Positions 1 through 8,841 of a DNA stretch of 35,280 bases are shown here, piece by piece; position 1 is the first letter of the stretch; every line of letters starts with the position of its first letter. The stretch is from Bacteroidota bacterium (lineage in GTDB: Bacteria > Bacteroidota > Bacteroidia > Palsa-965): positions 1 through 35,280 of the forward strand of contig JABDAO010000018.1 of the NCBI GenBank assembly GCA_013289095.1, written 5' to 3'. A model generated the notes under the pieces. The model saw only the letters and a list, made by a program, of their open reading frames with translations, made no database searches and was not told the DNA's origin. Position numbers and translations under genes: made by a program.

Positions 1-2497
1 CTTCGGTCTCTTTTTCTTTCTTAAACTCCATCTTGCCAAATTTATAGGTGAAGTTGATTCCGAACGAGCGGTAGGGGAGTTCGCGGGTACTGATAAGCGA
101 AAAATTCTGTCCGGTAAGCACCGTTGTCTGGCCTACATATTCACTGAATGGATTCGTGGCAGTAAGCGCTATGCTGGCCTTTTTCTTGAACAATTGTTTG
201 CGGATGGCCAGGTTATAGGTCGTAAACGAGGGCATTGTTCCCTGGGCATTGATGCGGGGCGAATTGAAATTGCCAAACACTTCGGCAATAAAAGTAGGGC
301 TGATTTCATAACTCGCATTCACGTTGATGCGGTAGTTAAAACCCTGGATATTGCCTCCTGTAGGCAACCCCGTGATGATATAACGCTGAAAACCTGAAAT
401 ATTGGTGCGCAGGTTTAGTTTCGGGGTGATGGGTGCCGAGCCTGCAAGATTTACTCCATAATCGTTTTCATGACCAATGTTTTCGCGTGTGGTGAGGGCC
501 ACATTGCTGTAGGTTGAATCGCCGATTTTGTACGAACTGTAATACCTGGTATATGACTGGATGTCGTTTGTATTCATCCGGGCGAAGAGCACGATGTTGA
601 TGTTGCTTCCTTTATTAAACACCTTGCTGTAGGTAAGTTCCAGTTTATCTGCCAGCTCCGGACGGATATCCGGGTTGCCGGTAGTGATGTTCTTGGGGTC
701 GGTGGCATTCATAAAAGGGTTTACATCGCGGTAGGTGGGGCGCTGGATACGGTGCGAATACCCCAATTTCAAGATCTGGTTATTGCTAAAGGTGTGCGAA
801 ATGATTGCCGATGGAACAAACGTTCCATACGGCGCGATGCCAATATTACCCGCATTCGAAAAAGAGGCATCGGTATTGGTGTATTCATATCTGCAGCCCG
901 CTTTGACATCCAATACCTTCAACAACTTAAACGTTCCCGATAGGTATCCGGCATAGATATTCCGGTTATAGGAAAACCCGGATGACTGGGTGCTGCTGTA
1001 CCCATAATAATCGCTGGGCGTGTTGAGGAGGTAGACATCCGAAATCCCGTTGATCTGATCCAGCACCGTTTTGGCGCCTGTTTCGAGCTGAAACTCTTTT
1101 CCAAGCGGCTGTACATAATTGATGGCCAGGTTGGTTTCGTTGCTTATCCCGGGATTGTTGCCATACGACCCGCTGTAAGGCTGGGTTGCACCAACATACG
1201 TCTCGGTTTGTTTGAAATAGTTGTTGCTGGTGCCATAGGACGAATTGTATAAAATTTCCAGCGACTGGTCTTCCTTTTTGAATGTTCTTTTATAACTCAG
1301 GGCATAATCCATGGATTGGGTGAAGGAAGTAAAGAGCGCGTTGGTCTGGTCGTTGACCTGCGAGATGGTAGCCCCCGAGGCATCCATGCCAAGGGCCTCC
1401 CGGTTCGAAATGCTTGTACTGGCTGTGTTGAAGTAGTTGTAAGTCAGGCCTCCGCTCAGGAAATCGTGCGGGGTCATTTCCCAATCGAACCCGATCCCGG
1501 TCTGATACCCCTGGCGGTAAAAGTTGCTGGTCCCGTTTTGGTATAAGCTTGATGTCTGACCCGACAGTGAATCTTTCGCCGTACGGTTCATGGTATTGAG
1601 CGTAGTGGAAGGCAGCTGCGCATTACCGCTCAAAAAAGCATGCACTCCGATATGGCCTTTGCGGGCGCTGAGGTTAAATGATCCGTTCTCAAGCCGTGTG
1701 CCGCCCGAAAGGTTGATGTTTCCGTTGATGCCCTGTGCTGTACTCTTTTTAAGGATAATGTTGATAATGCCGCCTGTACCTTCGGCATCATACTTTGCAC
1801 CCGGACTGGTAATGACTTCGATGCTCTGGATCTGACTGGCAGGGATAGACTGTAGCACATCTACAATATTGTTTCCAAAAATAGTCGACGGTTTTCCATT
1901 GATCAGAAATTGGATGTTTGAATTGCCCTGGAGCTCTACATTTCCATCTACATCAACATCTACCTGTGGTATCTTTTTGAGCAGATCGCTTGCCACCCCG
2001 CCTTGTGAGGTCAGGTCCTTTTCGGCGTTGTACACCATTTTATCGATTTTGTTTTCGATCAGGCTTTTTTCGGCTGTAATGGTCACCTCTTTGAGTTTGG
2101 CCTGGCTGCTGGTCAGCTTGATGGCTGGGAGGGCAAGCAGGAGACTGGTTTTGCTGATGCTCAGATTCGATCTCGTTCCGGTTTGATACCCGATCGAATA
2201 GACGGTTAATTTATAAACTCCTTCGGCTATGTTGGTGAGTTGAAATACGCCTTTGTCGTCGGTGGTCATTCCATTTACCACTTTGTTGGTGGCAAGGAGC
2301 GTAAGGCTTACCGAAGCATATTCAACCGGCTGGTTGGAGAGAGAATCAACAACACGGCCAGAGATTGTTCCATTCAGTTTGTTTTCTGTTTCCTGTGCAC
2401 GAAGGCCGGTGATGAGCAGGAACATACCCAAGAGGAGGAGGGCTTGTCTGAACAAGCCGGTGGGGGAGACAAAGAATACGGTTTTATTTTCCGACAT
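1..2497 (-). CDS. Outer-membrane beta-barrel protein, TonB-receptor-like (partial, C-terminus off window)
   Basis: The reading frame is open from the ATG at 2495-2497 to the window edge, giving at least 832 residues; only the extreme C-terminus may be missing, since it runs to a basic, charged tail typical of these proteins. Order seen: a signal peptide (hydrophobic LLLLGMFLLITG, cleavage after LRAQ near residue 35), a carboxypeptidase-regulatory-like beta-sandwich (GTISGRVVDSLSNQPVEYAS... about 43-120), a plug-like domain (KKIPQVDVDVDGN, FLINGKPS, IEVITSPGAKYDAEGTGGIINI, about 145-245), then a long barrel. The family (outer membrane beta-barrel family protein, TonB-dependent-receptor-like) sits in the outer membrane; substrate cannot be read from sequence. 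No SusD partner is visible, so a polysaccharide-utilisation role is not supported. The gene is alone on its strand here. Confidence 0.9.
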   Translation of the reverse strand, partial: MSENKTVFFVSPTGLFRQALLLLGMFLLITGLRAQETENKLNGTISGRVVDSLSNQPVEYASVSLTLLATNKVVNGMTTDDKGVFQLTNIAEGVYKLTVYSIGYQTGTRSNLSISKTSLLLALPAIKLTSSQAKLKEVTITAEKSLIENKIDKMVYNAEKDLTSQGGVASDLLKKIPQVDVDVDGNVELQGNSNIQFLINGKPSTIFGNNIVDVLQSIPASQIQSIEVITSPGAKYDAEGTGGIINIILKKSTAQGINGNINLSGGTRLENGSFNLSARKGHIGVHAFLSGNAQLPSTTLNTMNRTAKDSLSGQTSSLYQNGTSNFYRQGYQTGIGFDWEMTPHDFLSGGLTYNYFNTASTSISNREALGMDASGATISQVNDQTNALFTSFTQSMDYALSYKRTFKKEDQSLEILYNSSYGTSNNYFKQTETYVGATQPYSGSYGNNPGISNETNLAINYVQPLGKEFQLETGAKTVLDQINGISDVYLLNTPSDYYGYSSTQSSGFSYNRNIYAGYLSGTFKLLKVLDVKAGCRYEYTNTDASFSNAGNIGIAPYGTFVPSAIISHTFSNNQILKLGYSHRIQRPTYRDVNPFMNATDPKNITTGNPDIRPELADKLELTYSKVFNKGSNINIVLFARMNTNDIQSYTRYYSSYKIGDSTYSNVALTTRENIGHENDYGVNLAGSAPITPKLNLRTNISGFQRYIITGLPTGGNIQGFNYRINVNASYEISPTFIAEVFGNFNSPRINAQGTMPSFTTYNLAIRKQLFKKKASIALTATNPFSEYVGQTTVLTGQNFSLISTRELPYRSFGINFTYKFGKMEFKKEKETE

Positions 2498-2516
2498 CGC
2501 AATGTACTTGAAGCCG

Positions 2517-2524
2517 CAAATTTA
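2517..2524 (-). promoter_or_regulatory. Possible Bacteroidota -7 element for the barrel gene
   Basis: On the minus strand the motif TAAATTTG matches the Bacteroidota -7 consensus TAnnTTTG and lies about 20 nt upstream of the barrel gene's ATG. No well-spaced -33 TTG was found, so this is a half match only. Confidence 0.35.
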
Positions 2525-2714
2525 TTGATCAATTTTGGTTTCGCTTTAGCGTTTTGATGTTTTTTAACAAAGAATAGTCATTGGGGCGTGTTCATTTCAA
2601 CCGGCATGAATTTATTCTAACGTCGCTTCTTATAGTCCAGGATCATCCCTGTTCTGGTCAGATGACACAGTCATCCTCAATAATCCGTAAATTCGTCATT
2701 CAAACAAACTACAG

Positions 2715-3296
2715 ATGCTCGGACTAAAACTTCCAACCGACCCACGTTGGGCCAACCTTGTTGAAAACAATGTGGATGAAATACTCACCGATCATGCCTG
2801 GTGCGAACAGAAGGCGGCATCCAATGCAATCTCCATCATTGTGCTTTATCCCGAAAATTCAGAGATGGTCACGGCCCTCTTGAAATTGGCACAGGAGGAA
2901 CTCGGTCACTTCGATCTGGTGCATGAGCGGATCCTGGCCCGCGGGAAAGTGCTTGGCAAGGAACGCAAGGACGACTATGTAAATGAGCTCTACAAATTCA
3001 TGCGCAAAGGGCAGGGAAGGCTCATTGCCCTGATCGACCGGCTGTTGTTTGCTGCCCTGATCGAAGCCCGCAGCTGCGAGCGGTTCAGGGTACTTTCCGA
3101 AAATATCCAGGATGCTTCACTTGCCAAATTCTACCGCGACCTCATGGAAAGCGAAGCCGGGCATTATACCCTCTTCCTGGGTTTTGCCCGGAAATATGCA
3201 GTGGGAATAGATGTGGAGCAGCGCTGGAAGGAATGGCTGGAGTATGAAGCATCCGTCATTTCAAACTATGGCAAGAAGGAATCGATCCACGGATAG
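2715..3296 (+). CDS. miaE: tRNA-(ms[2]io[6]A)-hydroxylase, MiaE family
   Basis: A 193-residue protein of the usual MiaE length. It is a helical non-haem di-iron monooxygenase of the ferritin-like fold that hydroxylates the isopentenyl side chain of ms2i6A37 in tRNAs reading UNN codons. Likely iron ligands are visible in order: E31 (CEQKA), E62 and H65 (EELGH), E117 (EARSCERF), E147 and H150 (ESEAGHY). The paired E..ExxH arrangement with the EARSCERF signature is what identifies the family. The start is the ATG preceding MLGLKLPTD. The gene stands alone; the next gene is convergent. MiaA and MiaB, which make the substrate, are not in the window. The C-terminus is followed by a short run of TAAAA repeats and a small hairpin. 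Confidence 0.9.
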   Translation: MLGLKLPTDPRWANLVENNVDEILTDHAWCEQKAASNAISIIVLYPENSEMVTALLKLAQEELGHFDLVHERILARGKVLGKERKDDYVNELYKFMRKGQGRLIALIDRLLFAALIEARSCERFRVLSENIQDASLAKFYRDLMESEAGHYTLFLGFARKYAVGIDVEQRWKEWLEYEASVISNYGKKESIHG

Positions 3297-3367
3297 TAAA
3301 TGAAGAGGAAAGAGAAACAGAAAAATAAAATAAAATAAAATGCAGACCATGCTCTGGGAGCATCGGG

Positions 3368-4933
3368 CTATTTCTTTAGTAAATATTTTACTGCGCTGTA
3401 CGCATTTACAATCCCTCCCGATACACACATGTCTTTCAGCAAGGCCTTGTTTTTCTTTGTTCCCGGCACCTTCACTTTTTTTGAATAAGGGGTTACGGTC
3501 ATCATCATCACTTCTTTTACTTCCGAAGCCTTCAGTTCTGGGAAGTATGAACGGATTAATGCTGCAACGCCGGTAGTCACAGGCGCTGCCATGCTGGTTC
3601 CGCTTTCTGCCACATATTTATTGTTGGGTATGGTTGAATAGATATTCATGCCGGGAGCAAACAGATCGAGCTTTGTTTTTCCATAGTTCGAAAACGTGGC
3701 TACCAGGTCTGATCCTTTCTTTCGGTCGTTTGCGCCCACTTCAATCCAGTTGTTTGTTTTTGTGCCGTTGTTGAGTTCGTTCATCGGATAACTGTTTTCG
3801 ACATCCTTGTTCTTGCTTTCATTGCCGGCCGCATGGATCATCAGTACATCGTGATCGGCGGCATATTGAATCGCCGAGTCGATCTGGGCCTTGTAGGGCG
3901 AATAATATTTTCCAAAACTCATGTTGATGACCGTTGCCCCGTTATTTACTGCATAGCGTATGGCATTGGCCACATCTTTGTCGCGCTCATCTCCATCGGG
4001 CACGGCACGGATGATCATCAGTTTGATGTGATCGGCCACACCATTTATGCCGATGCCGTTATTGCGGACCGCCCCGATAATACCGGCCACATGTGTTCCG
4101 TGAAGGGCGTCGGGGCCCGTTACATCACTGTTGCCATAATAATGCTGGTACGCATTGTCGGGATCATCGCCAACAACGGCTATGCGTATTGAATCGGTGT
4201 TGAGCGAATTGTATTTCGAGAGGTTCGAAAGCTGGGTATAACCTTCGCTGATTTCCTTCTCCAGTTCGGCGGGTTTGCCGGTGAGCAGAAGCGCGAGCTT
4301 CAGCCCTTTTTTGAATGCTTTCTCCCGGTCGTCGGTTGCTTTGTATTTCTTTACGGCCCTGCGGGTCAGGACCCCGTTGTTGGTCTTTTTTACATTTTCG
4401 ATCAACGTATTCAGTTCACTGATGACCATGAGTTGCTGATTCGTCTCGTTCTGTTCTTTGATGAATCTTGCTTTTACCTTGGTATATTCACGGTATTCGA
4501 TCCGTTCTCCGGAAGTAAGACCGGTGGAGTCACGAAGGCCGTATTTCTTTTTGTATTTGTGGTACATGCGTGCCAGCTCGGTGCCTTCGTATTTAATGTT
4601 CCCATCCTTCCCTCCCAGGAAATTCCATCCATGTACATCATCTACATAGCCGTTACGATCATCGTCTATTCCATTTCCCGGTATTTCGGCCGTATTGGTC
4701 CAGATATTGGCCTGCAGATCTTCGTGCATGATGTCTGTTCCTCCGTCAATCACGGCAACAATCACTTCTTTGCCCGTGCGGCCTTTGAGCAGCTCGTAGG
4801 CGCGTTCTACACCGGCCCCATACACCTTGTCGGCTTCGGGGTCCTGGAGTTGCCAGTTGATGTTTGGTTTAACATCCTGGGCAAGGAGCCTGAGCGTGGA
4901 CATGCAAAGAAGGAGAATAAACGTTTTTTTCAT
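3368..4933 (-). CDS. Exported S8 family serine peptidase (subtilase)
   Basis: 521 residues with an N-terminal signal peptide (MKKTFILLLCMSTLRLLAQ). The catalytic triad is complete: D63 in VAVIDGG, H278 in LHGTHVAG, S447 in SGTSMAAP, with the oxyanion Asn N371 in HAAGNE. The spacing from Asp to His is about 215 residues, because a basic, helix-prone segment (about 110-270, rich in K/E/R with YKKKYG and KKYKATDDREKAFKK) is inserted in the catalytic domain. After SNYGKTKLDLFAPG the domain ends with no sorting domain, so a type IX secretion tail is absent and the enzyme is probably periplasmic or lipid-free extracellular. No propeptide inhibitor domain is obvious. The gene is monocistronic by spacing and convergent with miaE. 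Substrates are unknown. Confidence 0.92.
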   Translation of the reverse strand: MKKTFILLLCMSTLRLLAQDVKPNINWQLQDPEADKVYGAGVERAYELLKGRTGKEVIVAVIDGGTDIMHEDLQANIWTNTAEIPGNGIDDDRNGYVDDVHGWNFLGGKDGNIKYEGTELARMYHKYKKKYGLRDSTGLTSGERIEYREYTKVKARFIKEQNETNQQLMVISELNTLIENVKKTNNGVLTRRAVKKYKATDDREKAFKKGLKLALLLTGKPAELEKEISEGYTQLSNLSKYNSLNTDSIRIAVVGDDPDNAYQHYYGNSDVTGPDALHGTHVAGIIGAVRNNGIGINGVADHIKLMIIRAVPDGDERDKDVANAIRYAVNNGATVINMSFGKYYSPYKAQIDSAIQYAADHDVLMIHAAGNESKNKDVENSYPMNELNNGTKTNNWIEVGANDRKKGSDLVATFSNYGKTKLDLFAPGMNIYSTIPNNKYVAESGTSMAAPVTTGVAALIRSYFPELKASEVKEVMMMTVTPYSKKVKVPGTKKNKALLKDMCVSGGIVNAYSAVKYLLKK

Positions 4934-5056
4934 AGCGGTGAATGGTAAGGTCTGGCTAATTTAAGGAAGAAACCCGGGTCTGTTCAGCAGAACTGAACAG
5001 AAGGCCAAATACACCAACAGAAGGGGGCAGGAGGGTACGAATGGTAAACGCCGCTT

Positions 5057-5476
5057 CTAAGGTTGTTCGTAGGCTGCAACCTGGGTTCTCCATTCATCCG
5101 GCACGGGTATGGTTTGCATGGTCCGGTAGTTCATGCAGACAATCACGCTTTTTCCGGTAGCTAAAATCGTTTCCGTGCCATTGTTTTCGAGCTTGATGAT
5201 GCGGTATTCCATCTCAATGCTTTTGGTGCCAATCGTGGAGGTACGGGTGAGTACAACTGTTTTGTCGCCCATCAGGATCGGCTGTTTGTATTCAACACTT
5301 GCGCTGGCCAGGATAAACCCTTTTTCTGACCAATCAATAATACCCAATACATCATCCGAATAACTCATCCGGGCGAGTTCAAAATAGGTGAGGTGATTGG
5401 CATTGTTTACATGCCCCAGTTTGTCGATATCCTTGAATCGGATCTGGATAGGCGTTCTGTGTTTGAATATGCTCAT
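5057..5476 (-). CDS. Acyl-CoA thioesterase, 4HBT/YbgC-like hotdog fold
   Basis: 139 residues, the normal length for a single hotdog domain. The N-terminal RFKDIDKLGHVNNANHLTYFELAR carries the 4HBT signature with the likely catalytic D18 and the following GHVNN turn; FVLASASVEYKQPI and TVVLTRTSTIGTKSIEMEYRI are the central beta strands. Such enzymes hydrolyse acyl-CoA thioesters in the cytoplasm. It begins 18 nt after the stop of the polysaccharide dehydratase gene on the same strand, so the two are probably co-transcribed, although no functional link between them is established. The exact acyl substrate cannot be read from the sequence; FadM-like long-chain or YbgC-like short-chain activity are both possible. 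Confidence 0.85.
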   Translation of the reverse strand: MSIFKHRTPIQIRFKDIDKLGHVNNANHLTYFELARMSYSDDVLGIIDWSEKGFILASASVEYKQPILMGDKTVVLTRTSTIGTKSIEMEYRIIKLENNGTETILATGKSVIVCMNYRTMQTIPVPDEWRTQVAAYEQP

Positions 5477-5494
5477 GAATATAGCTGTATGGCG

Positions 5495-7366
5495 TTAATG
5501 ATCGAGTTTTTCGAACACAGAATTGTTACTGATGTATTCGGGGACAATCTGTTTCATTTTAACAACGATGGCCGTGTTTTCCTGTTTGTCGAACAAGTGG
5601 ATCAGTTGGGAGATGTCGTTTGAGATGATTTCAAAATCATATTCCTTGACCCTGGCGACAAGGATCTGACTGTGATGTGTGGGCACTGTTTTTTCTTTGT
5701 CGTTCAACAGTTCTTCGTAGAGTTTTTCTCCCGGCCGAAGCCCTGTAATCTCAATCTGGATGTCTTTATCGAGGGTGAGCCCGCTCAACTTGATCATCTT
5801 TTTGGCAAGGTCAATAATTTTTACCGATTTGCCCATATCGAAGATAAAGATCTCGCTGCCTTGTCCCATAGCCCCGGCTTCGAGTACGAGCTGACATGCT
5901 TCGGGAATGGTCATGAAGTACCGGGTAATGTCGGGATGGGTGATGGTAACAGGCCCTCCTTTTTCAATTTGTCGTCTGAAACGCGGGATGACAGATCCGT
6001 TCGAACCCAGCACATTTCCGAATCGGGTGGTAATGAATTTGGTGGCTGATTTTCTTCCCAGGGCCTGGGCATAGATCTCGGCGATGCGTTTGCTGGCGCC
6101 CATCACATTGGTAGGGTTAACGGCTTTGTCGGTGCTGATCATTACAAATTTTTCGACTCCGTACTGAACGGCAAGATCGGCCATGACCTTGGTTCCAAGC
6201 ACGTTGGTGAAGATCGATTCGGAAGGGTTGTTTTCCATCATCGGTACATGCTTGTAGGCCGCAGCATGAAAAACAACCTGGGGCAGGAAGGTGCGGAAGA
6301 GGTTGTTCATCCGGTCGGCATTGCGTATATCGCCTATGACCACTTCAAACCGGCCCTCGCTGAGTGCATCTTTCAGCTCCATCTCCATTTCGTACAAGGG
6401 CGATTCGGCCTGATCGAGCAGGATCAGTAAACCGGGGTTATACCGGGCTATCTGTCTGACCAGCTCGCTGCCTATAGATCCGGCAGCGCCGGTGACAAGC
6501 ACTGTTTTTTGAAAAAGCTGCGAACGGATATTGTCTTCATCCAGACGGATGGGGTCTCGTTCAAGCAGATCTTCAATCTTCACGCTCCGGATCTGATTGA
6601 AACTCAGCTCCCCGTTGATCCAGCTGCTGACAGGTGGGACATGAAGTACATGCGTATCATACTGTAAACACAGTTCGATGATATCCTGTTTGCGTAAAGC
6701 CGGGAGACGTTGCACCGAGATAATGATCTGGGCCACCTCATTTCCACGAAGGAGTTCCTGAAGCCTGGAAAAAGGATGAATGGTAATTCCTTCGAGCTTG
6801 TGGCCGCTCTTCCTGGGGTTGTCGTCGATAAAGGCAAGCACTTTGTATTTCATGCCTCCATCCCGGTCGAGTGTTCGTTTGGTAATGATACCAGCTTCGC
6901 CGGCCCCGAAAATGATGACATTGGTTTTTTGCCGGCTGGGGTTCTTCAGTTCAAAATAAAGAGCCTTGAACACAAAGCGCGAACTGAGCATGATAAAGGT
7001 GGTGCTCATATACTCGATGACGAGGATGGAGAAAGGGATGACAAACATCCTGCTGCTGTACCAGGTACAGAGATTGGTAAGACAGAGGAAAACCGTTCCA
7101 AGCGTAAGCACCGTAAAGATACGTGCCGCATCCTTGGCCCCGGTATACCGAACAATGCCCATATAGGTTTTGCTCAGATAGAAACTAAAAAAACGGCTGG
7201 CAATGACATAGGGGAAGACGAGGGCAAAACTATCCGACTCGACTTTGGGGATCCGGGCAAAATTAAAACGAAGGAGGTAGGCAAGCACCATCGAAAAGAA
7301 GCAGATGAGCAAATCGATGCACAAAATGATCCAACGGGGCCGGTTGTTTTTGAAAAGCAGTTCCAC
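5495..7366 (-). CDS. Membrane nucleotide-sugar 4,6-dehydratase/epimerase, CapD/FlaA1/WbpM-type
   Basis: About 623 residues. Four hydrophobic segments lie in the first 135 residues (IILCIDLLICFFSMVLAYLL and following), then a CoA-binding-like Rossmann domain (IIFGAGEAG, about 151-159), then the SDR catalytic domain with the NAD(P) motif TGAAGSIGSE (292-301) and STDKAVNPTNVMGASK (411-426), in which Met replaces the usual catalytic Tyr, as in WbpM/PglF-type UDP-GlcNAc 4,6-dehydratases. It makes activated deoxy-amino sugars for surface polysaccharide at the inner membrane. The longest frame begins at a TTG at 7384, but that TTG is part of a TAATTTTG promoter-like box, so the GTG at 7364-7366, thirteen codons before PRWI, is preferred. 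The start is uncertain. A divergent glycosyltransferase lies 252 bp away. Confidence 0.88.
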   Translation of the reverse strand: MELLFKNNRPRWIILCIDLLICFFSMVLAYLLRFNFARIPKVESDSFALVFPYVIASRFFSFYLSKTYMGIVRYTGAKDAARIFTVLTLGTVFLCLTNLCTWYSSRMFVIPFSILVIEYMSTTFIMLSSRFVFKALYFELKNPSRQKTNVIIFGAGEAGIITKRTLDRDGGMKYKVLAFIDDNPRKSGHKLEGITIHPFSRLQELLRGNEVAQIIISVQRLPALRKQDIIELCLQYDTHVLHVPPVSSWINGELSFNQIRSVKIEDLLERDPIRLDEDNIRSQLFQKTVLVTGAAGSIGSELVRQIARYNPGLLILLDQAESPLYEMEMELKDALSEGRFEVVIGDIRNADRMNNLFRTFLPQVVFHAAAYKHVPMMENNPSESIFTNVLGTKVMADLAVQYGVEKFVMISTDKAVNPTNVMGASKRIAEIYAQALGRKSATKFITTRFGNVLGSNGSVIPRFRRQIEKGGPVTITHPDITRYFMTIPEACQLVLEAGAMGQGSEIFIFDMGKSVKIIDLAKKMIKLSGLTLDKDIQIEITGLRPGEKLYEELLNDKEKTVPTHHSQILVARVKEYDFEIISNDISQLIHLFDKQENTAIVVKMKQIVPEYISNNSVFEKLDH

Positions 7367-7381
7367 AAGTGTTAATTCAAG

Positions 7382-7389
7382 CAAAATTA
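7382..7389 (-). promoter_or_regulatory. Possible -7 promoter element of the dehydratase gene
   Basis: TAATTTTG on the minus strand matches the Bacteroidota TAnnTTTG -7 box. If used, the transcript would begin only a few nucleotides before the GTG at 7366, giving a nearly leaderless mRNA. A TTTG at 7401-7404 is too close to serve as a good -33 box. Confidence 0.35.
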
Positions 7390-7618
7390 CGAATTCATCT
7401 CAAATACTGGGTTAATAATTATCTTTGGAGGAAGAAACAACCTAATTATCAGTTGATTTGTACCTGGTCCTTGCTTTTCCAGAAAAGCTGTAGGTTCTGT
7501 TTTTATGTTTGTTGCAGCTGAAGCGGCGCTGAATGTGAAGCTATACGGGCCACCCGCACGTTAACTAAGTGATCATCGTTCCTGAAATTTCAGAATCAGA
7601 ATTCTAGTTTTCCTGACC

Positions 7619-8722
7619 ATGCCCAAAATCCTGTTTATCGGTTCTCATCGTCCAGGCCGTTCGCCCAGCCAGCGTTTTCGGTTTGAGCAGTATGTTGATT
7701 TTTTTAAGGACAATGGTTTTGAATACGATTATTCCTATCTCATCTCCGAGGAAGACGACCGGATGTTTTATCAGCCCGGTAATTTGAGACGGAAGATGTA
7801 TTTTTTTGTGAAAAGCGTGTTTCTTCGTTTCCGGGATGTCAGACGCATGGATGAGTATGATCTGATCTTTGTGCAACGCGAAGCCTTTATGACCGGTTCG
7901 GTATTTTTTGAACGCAGATTCAGCAAATCGCGTGCAAAGGTGGTGTTCGATTTCGACGATGCAATCTGGCACCTGGATGTAAGCGAAGGCAACCGCAAAT
8001 TCGGATGGCTCAAGAGCCCGGGTAAGACAGCCAATCTGATCGCCCTCTCCGACCTGGTTATTGCCGGCAACAGTTACCTGATGAATTATGCCCGGCAACA
8101 CACCACTGCCGCAATCCTGATACCGACAACAATCGATACGGATAAATTCAGAAGACCTTCGGCGCTTGTTGTTGCCCCTAAAATCTGCATCGGATGGAGC
8201 GGGAGCCATACCACCATCAAACACTTTGAAGATGCGATTCCTTTTTTAAAGGTGCTCAAGATAAAATATGGGGAACGGATTTGTTTCAAAGTAATAGGCG
8301 ATGCCGCTTACCGGAACGAGGAACTGAGCATCCAGGGTCTTGCCTGGTCTGCCGAAACCGAAGTGGAGGAACTCCAAAGCCTGGATATCGGCATCATGCC
8401 CTTGCCCGATGATGAATGGGCAAAAGGTAAATGTGGTTTGAAAGGGCTTTCGTATATGAGCCTGGAGATACCCACTGTCATGTCGCCGGTTGGCGTCAAT
8501 ACCGAAATTATTGCCGATGGCCTGAATGGCTATCTGGCCTCCTCCATTGACGAGTGGACCGAAAAGATTTCCCTGCTCGTGGAGTCGGCCGAATTGAGGC
8601 AAAAGCTTGGTGAAGCAGGTAGGAAGACCGTGGTAGAGCGCTATTCGGTGAAGAGCCAGCAAGGGGTTTATCTGGAGGCTTTGAAGAAGTTGTTGAGAAC
8701 TGATCATCATCCCTCCGCTTAG
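7619..8722 (+). CDS. Glycosyltransferase, GT4-like (GT-B fold)
   Basis: 367 residues. The N-terminus (KILFIGSHRPGRSPSQRFRFEQYVDFF) is the first Rossmann strand and the basic loop typical of a bacterial GT4 subgroup; the second domain begins at ICIGWSGSHTTIKHFEDAIPFL and contains LDIGIMPLPDDEWAKGKCGLKGLSYMSLEIPTVMSPVG, the nucleotide-sugar binding region, followed by LNGYLASSIDEW. No membrane segment is present, so it is cytoplasmic or membrane-associated. It is divergent from the nucleotide-sugar dehydratase gene, and the pairing suggests both serve cell-surface polysaccharide synthesis, though no wider locus is present. Donor and acceptor sugars are unknown. The ATG at 7619 gives the expected N-terminus directly. 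Confidence 0.88.
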   Translation: MPKILFIGSHRPGRSPSQRFRFEQYVDFFKDNGFEYDYSYLISEEDDRMFYQPGNLRRKMYFFVKSVFLRFRDVRRMDEYDLIFVQREAFMTGSVFFERRFSKSRAKVVFDFDDAIWHLDVSEGNRKFGWLKSPGKTANLIALSDLVIAGNSYLMNYARQHTTAAILIPTTIDTDKFRRPSALVVAPKICIGWSGSHTTIKHFEDAIPFLKVLKIKYGERICFKVIGDAAYRNEELSIQGLAWSAETEVEELQSLDIGIMPLPDDEWAKGKCGLKGLSYMSLEIPTVMSPVGVNTEIIADGLNGYLASSIDEWTEKISLLVESAELRQKLGEAGRKTVVERYSVKSQQGVYLEALKKLLRTDHHPSA

Positions 8723-8809
8723 TTTTCTCATCAAACACAGAGAATAAGGAGAGAACGGGTTTTACAACGTGGCTCTTTCCTGATTCTCGTATACTTTGGG
8801 TATAATTTC

Positions 8810-8817
8810 TACTTTTG
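8810..8817 (+). promoter_or_regulatory. Possible -7 promoter element of gcvT
   Basis: TACTTTTG matches TAnnTTTG and lies 25 nt before the gcvT ATG. A TTTG at 8795-8798 is only 11 nt upstream of it, so the -33 assignment is not convincing. Confidence 0.35.
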
Positions 8818-8841
8818 CACTCTAATACGATCTGAAACACC

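Noticed and set aside
6710-7375. 221-residue plus-strand frame opposite the polysaccharide dehydratase
   Set aside because: It is fully antisense to a clearly conserved gene and has no family features; the same applies to the plus-strand frames opposite the TlpA-like gene (15539-16213) and the HHH-barrel gene (27670-28122).
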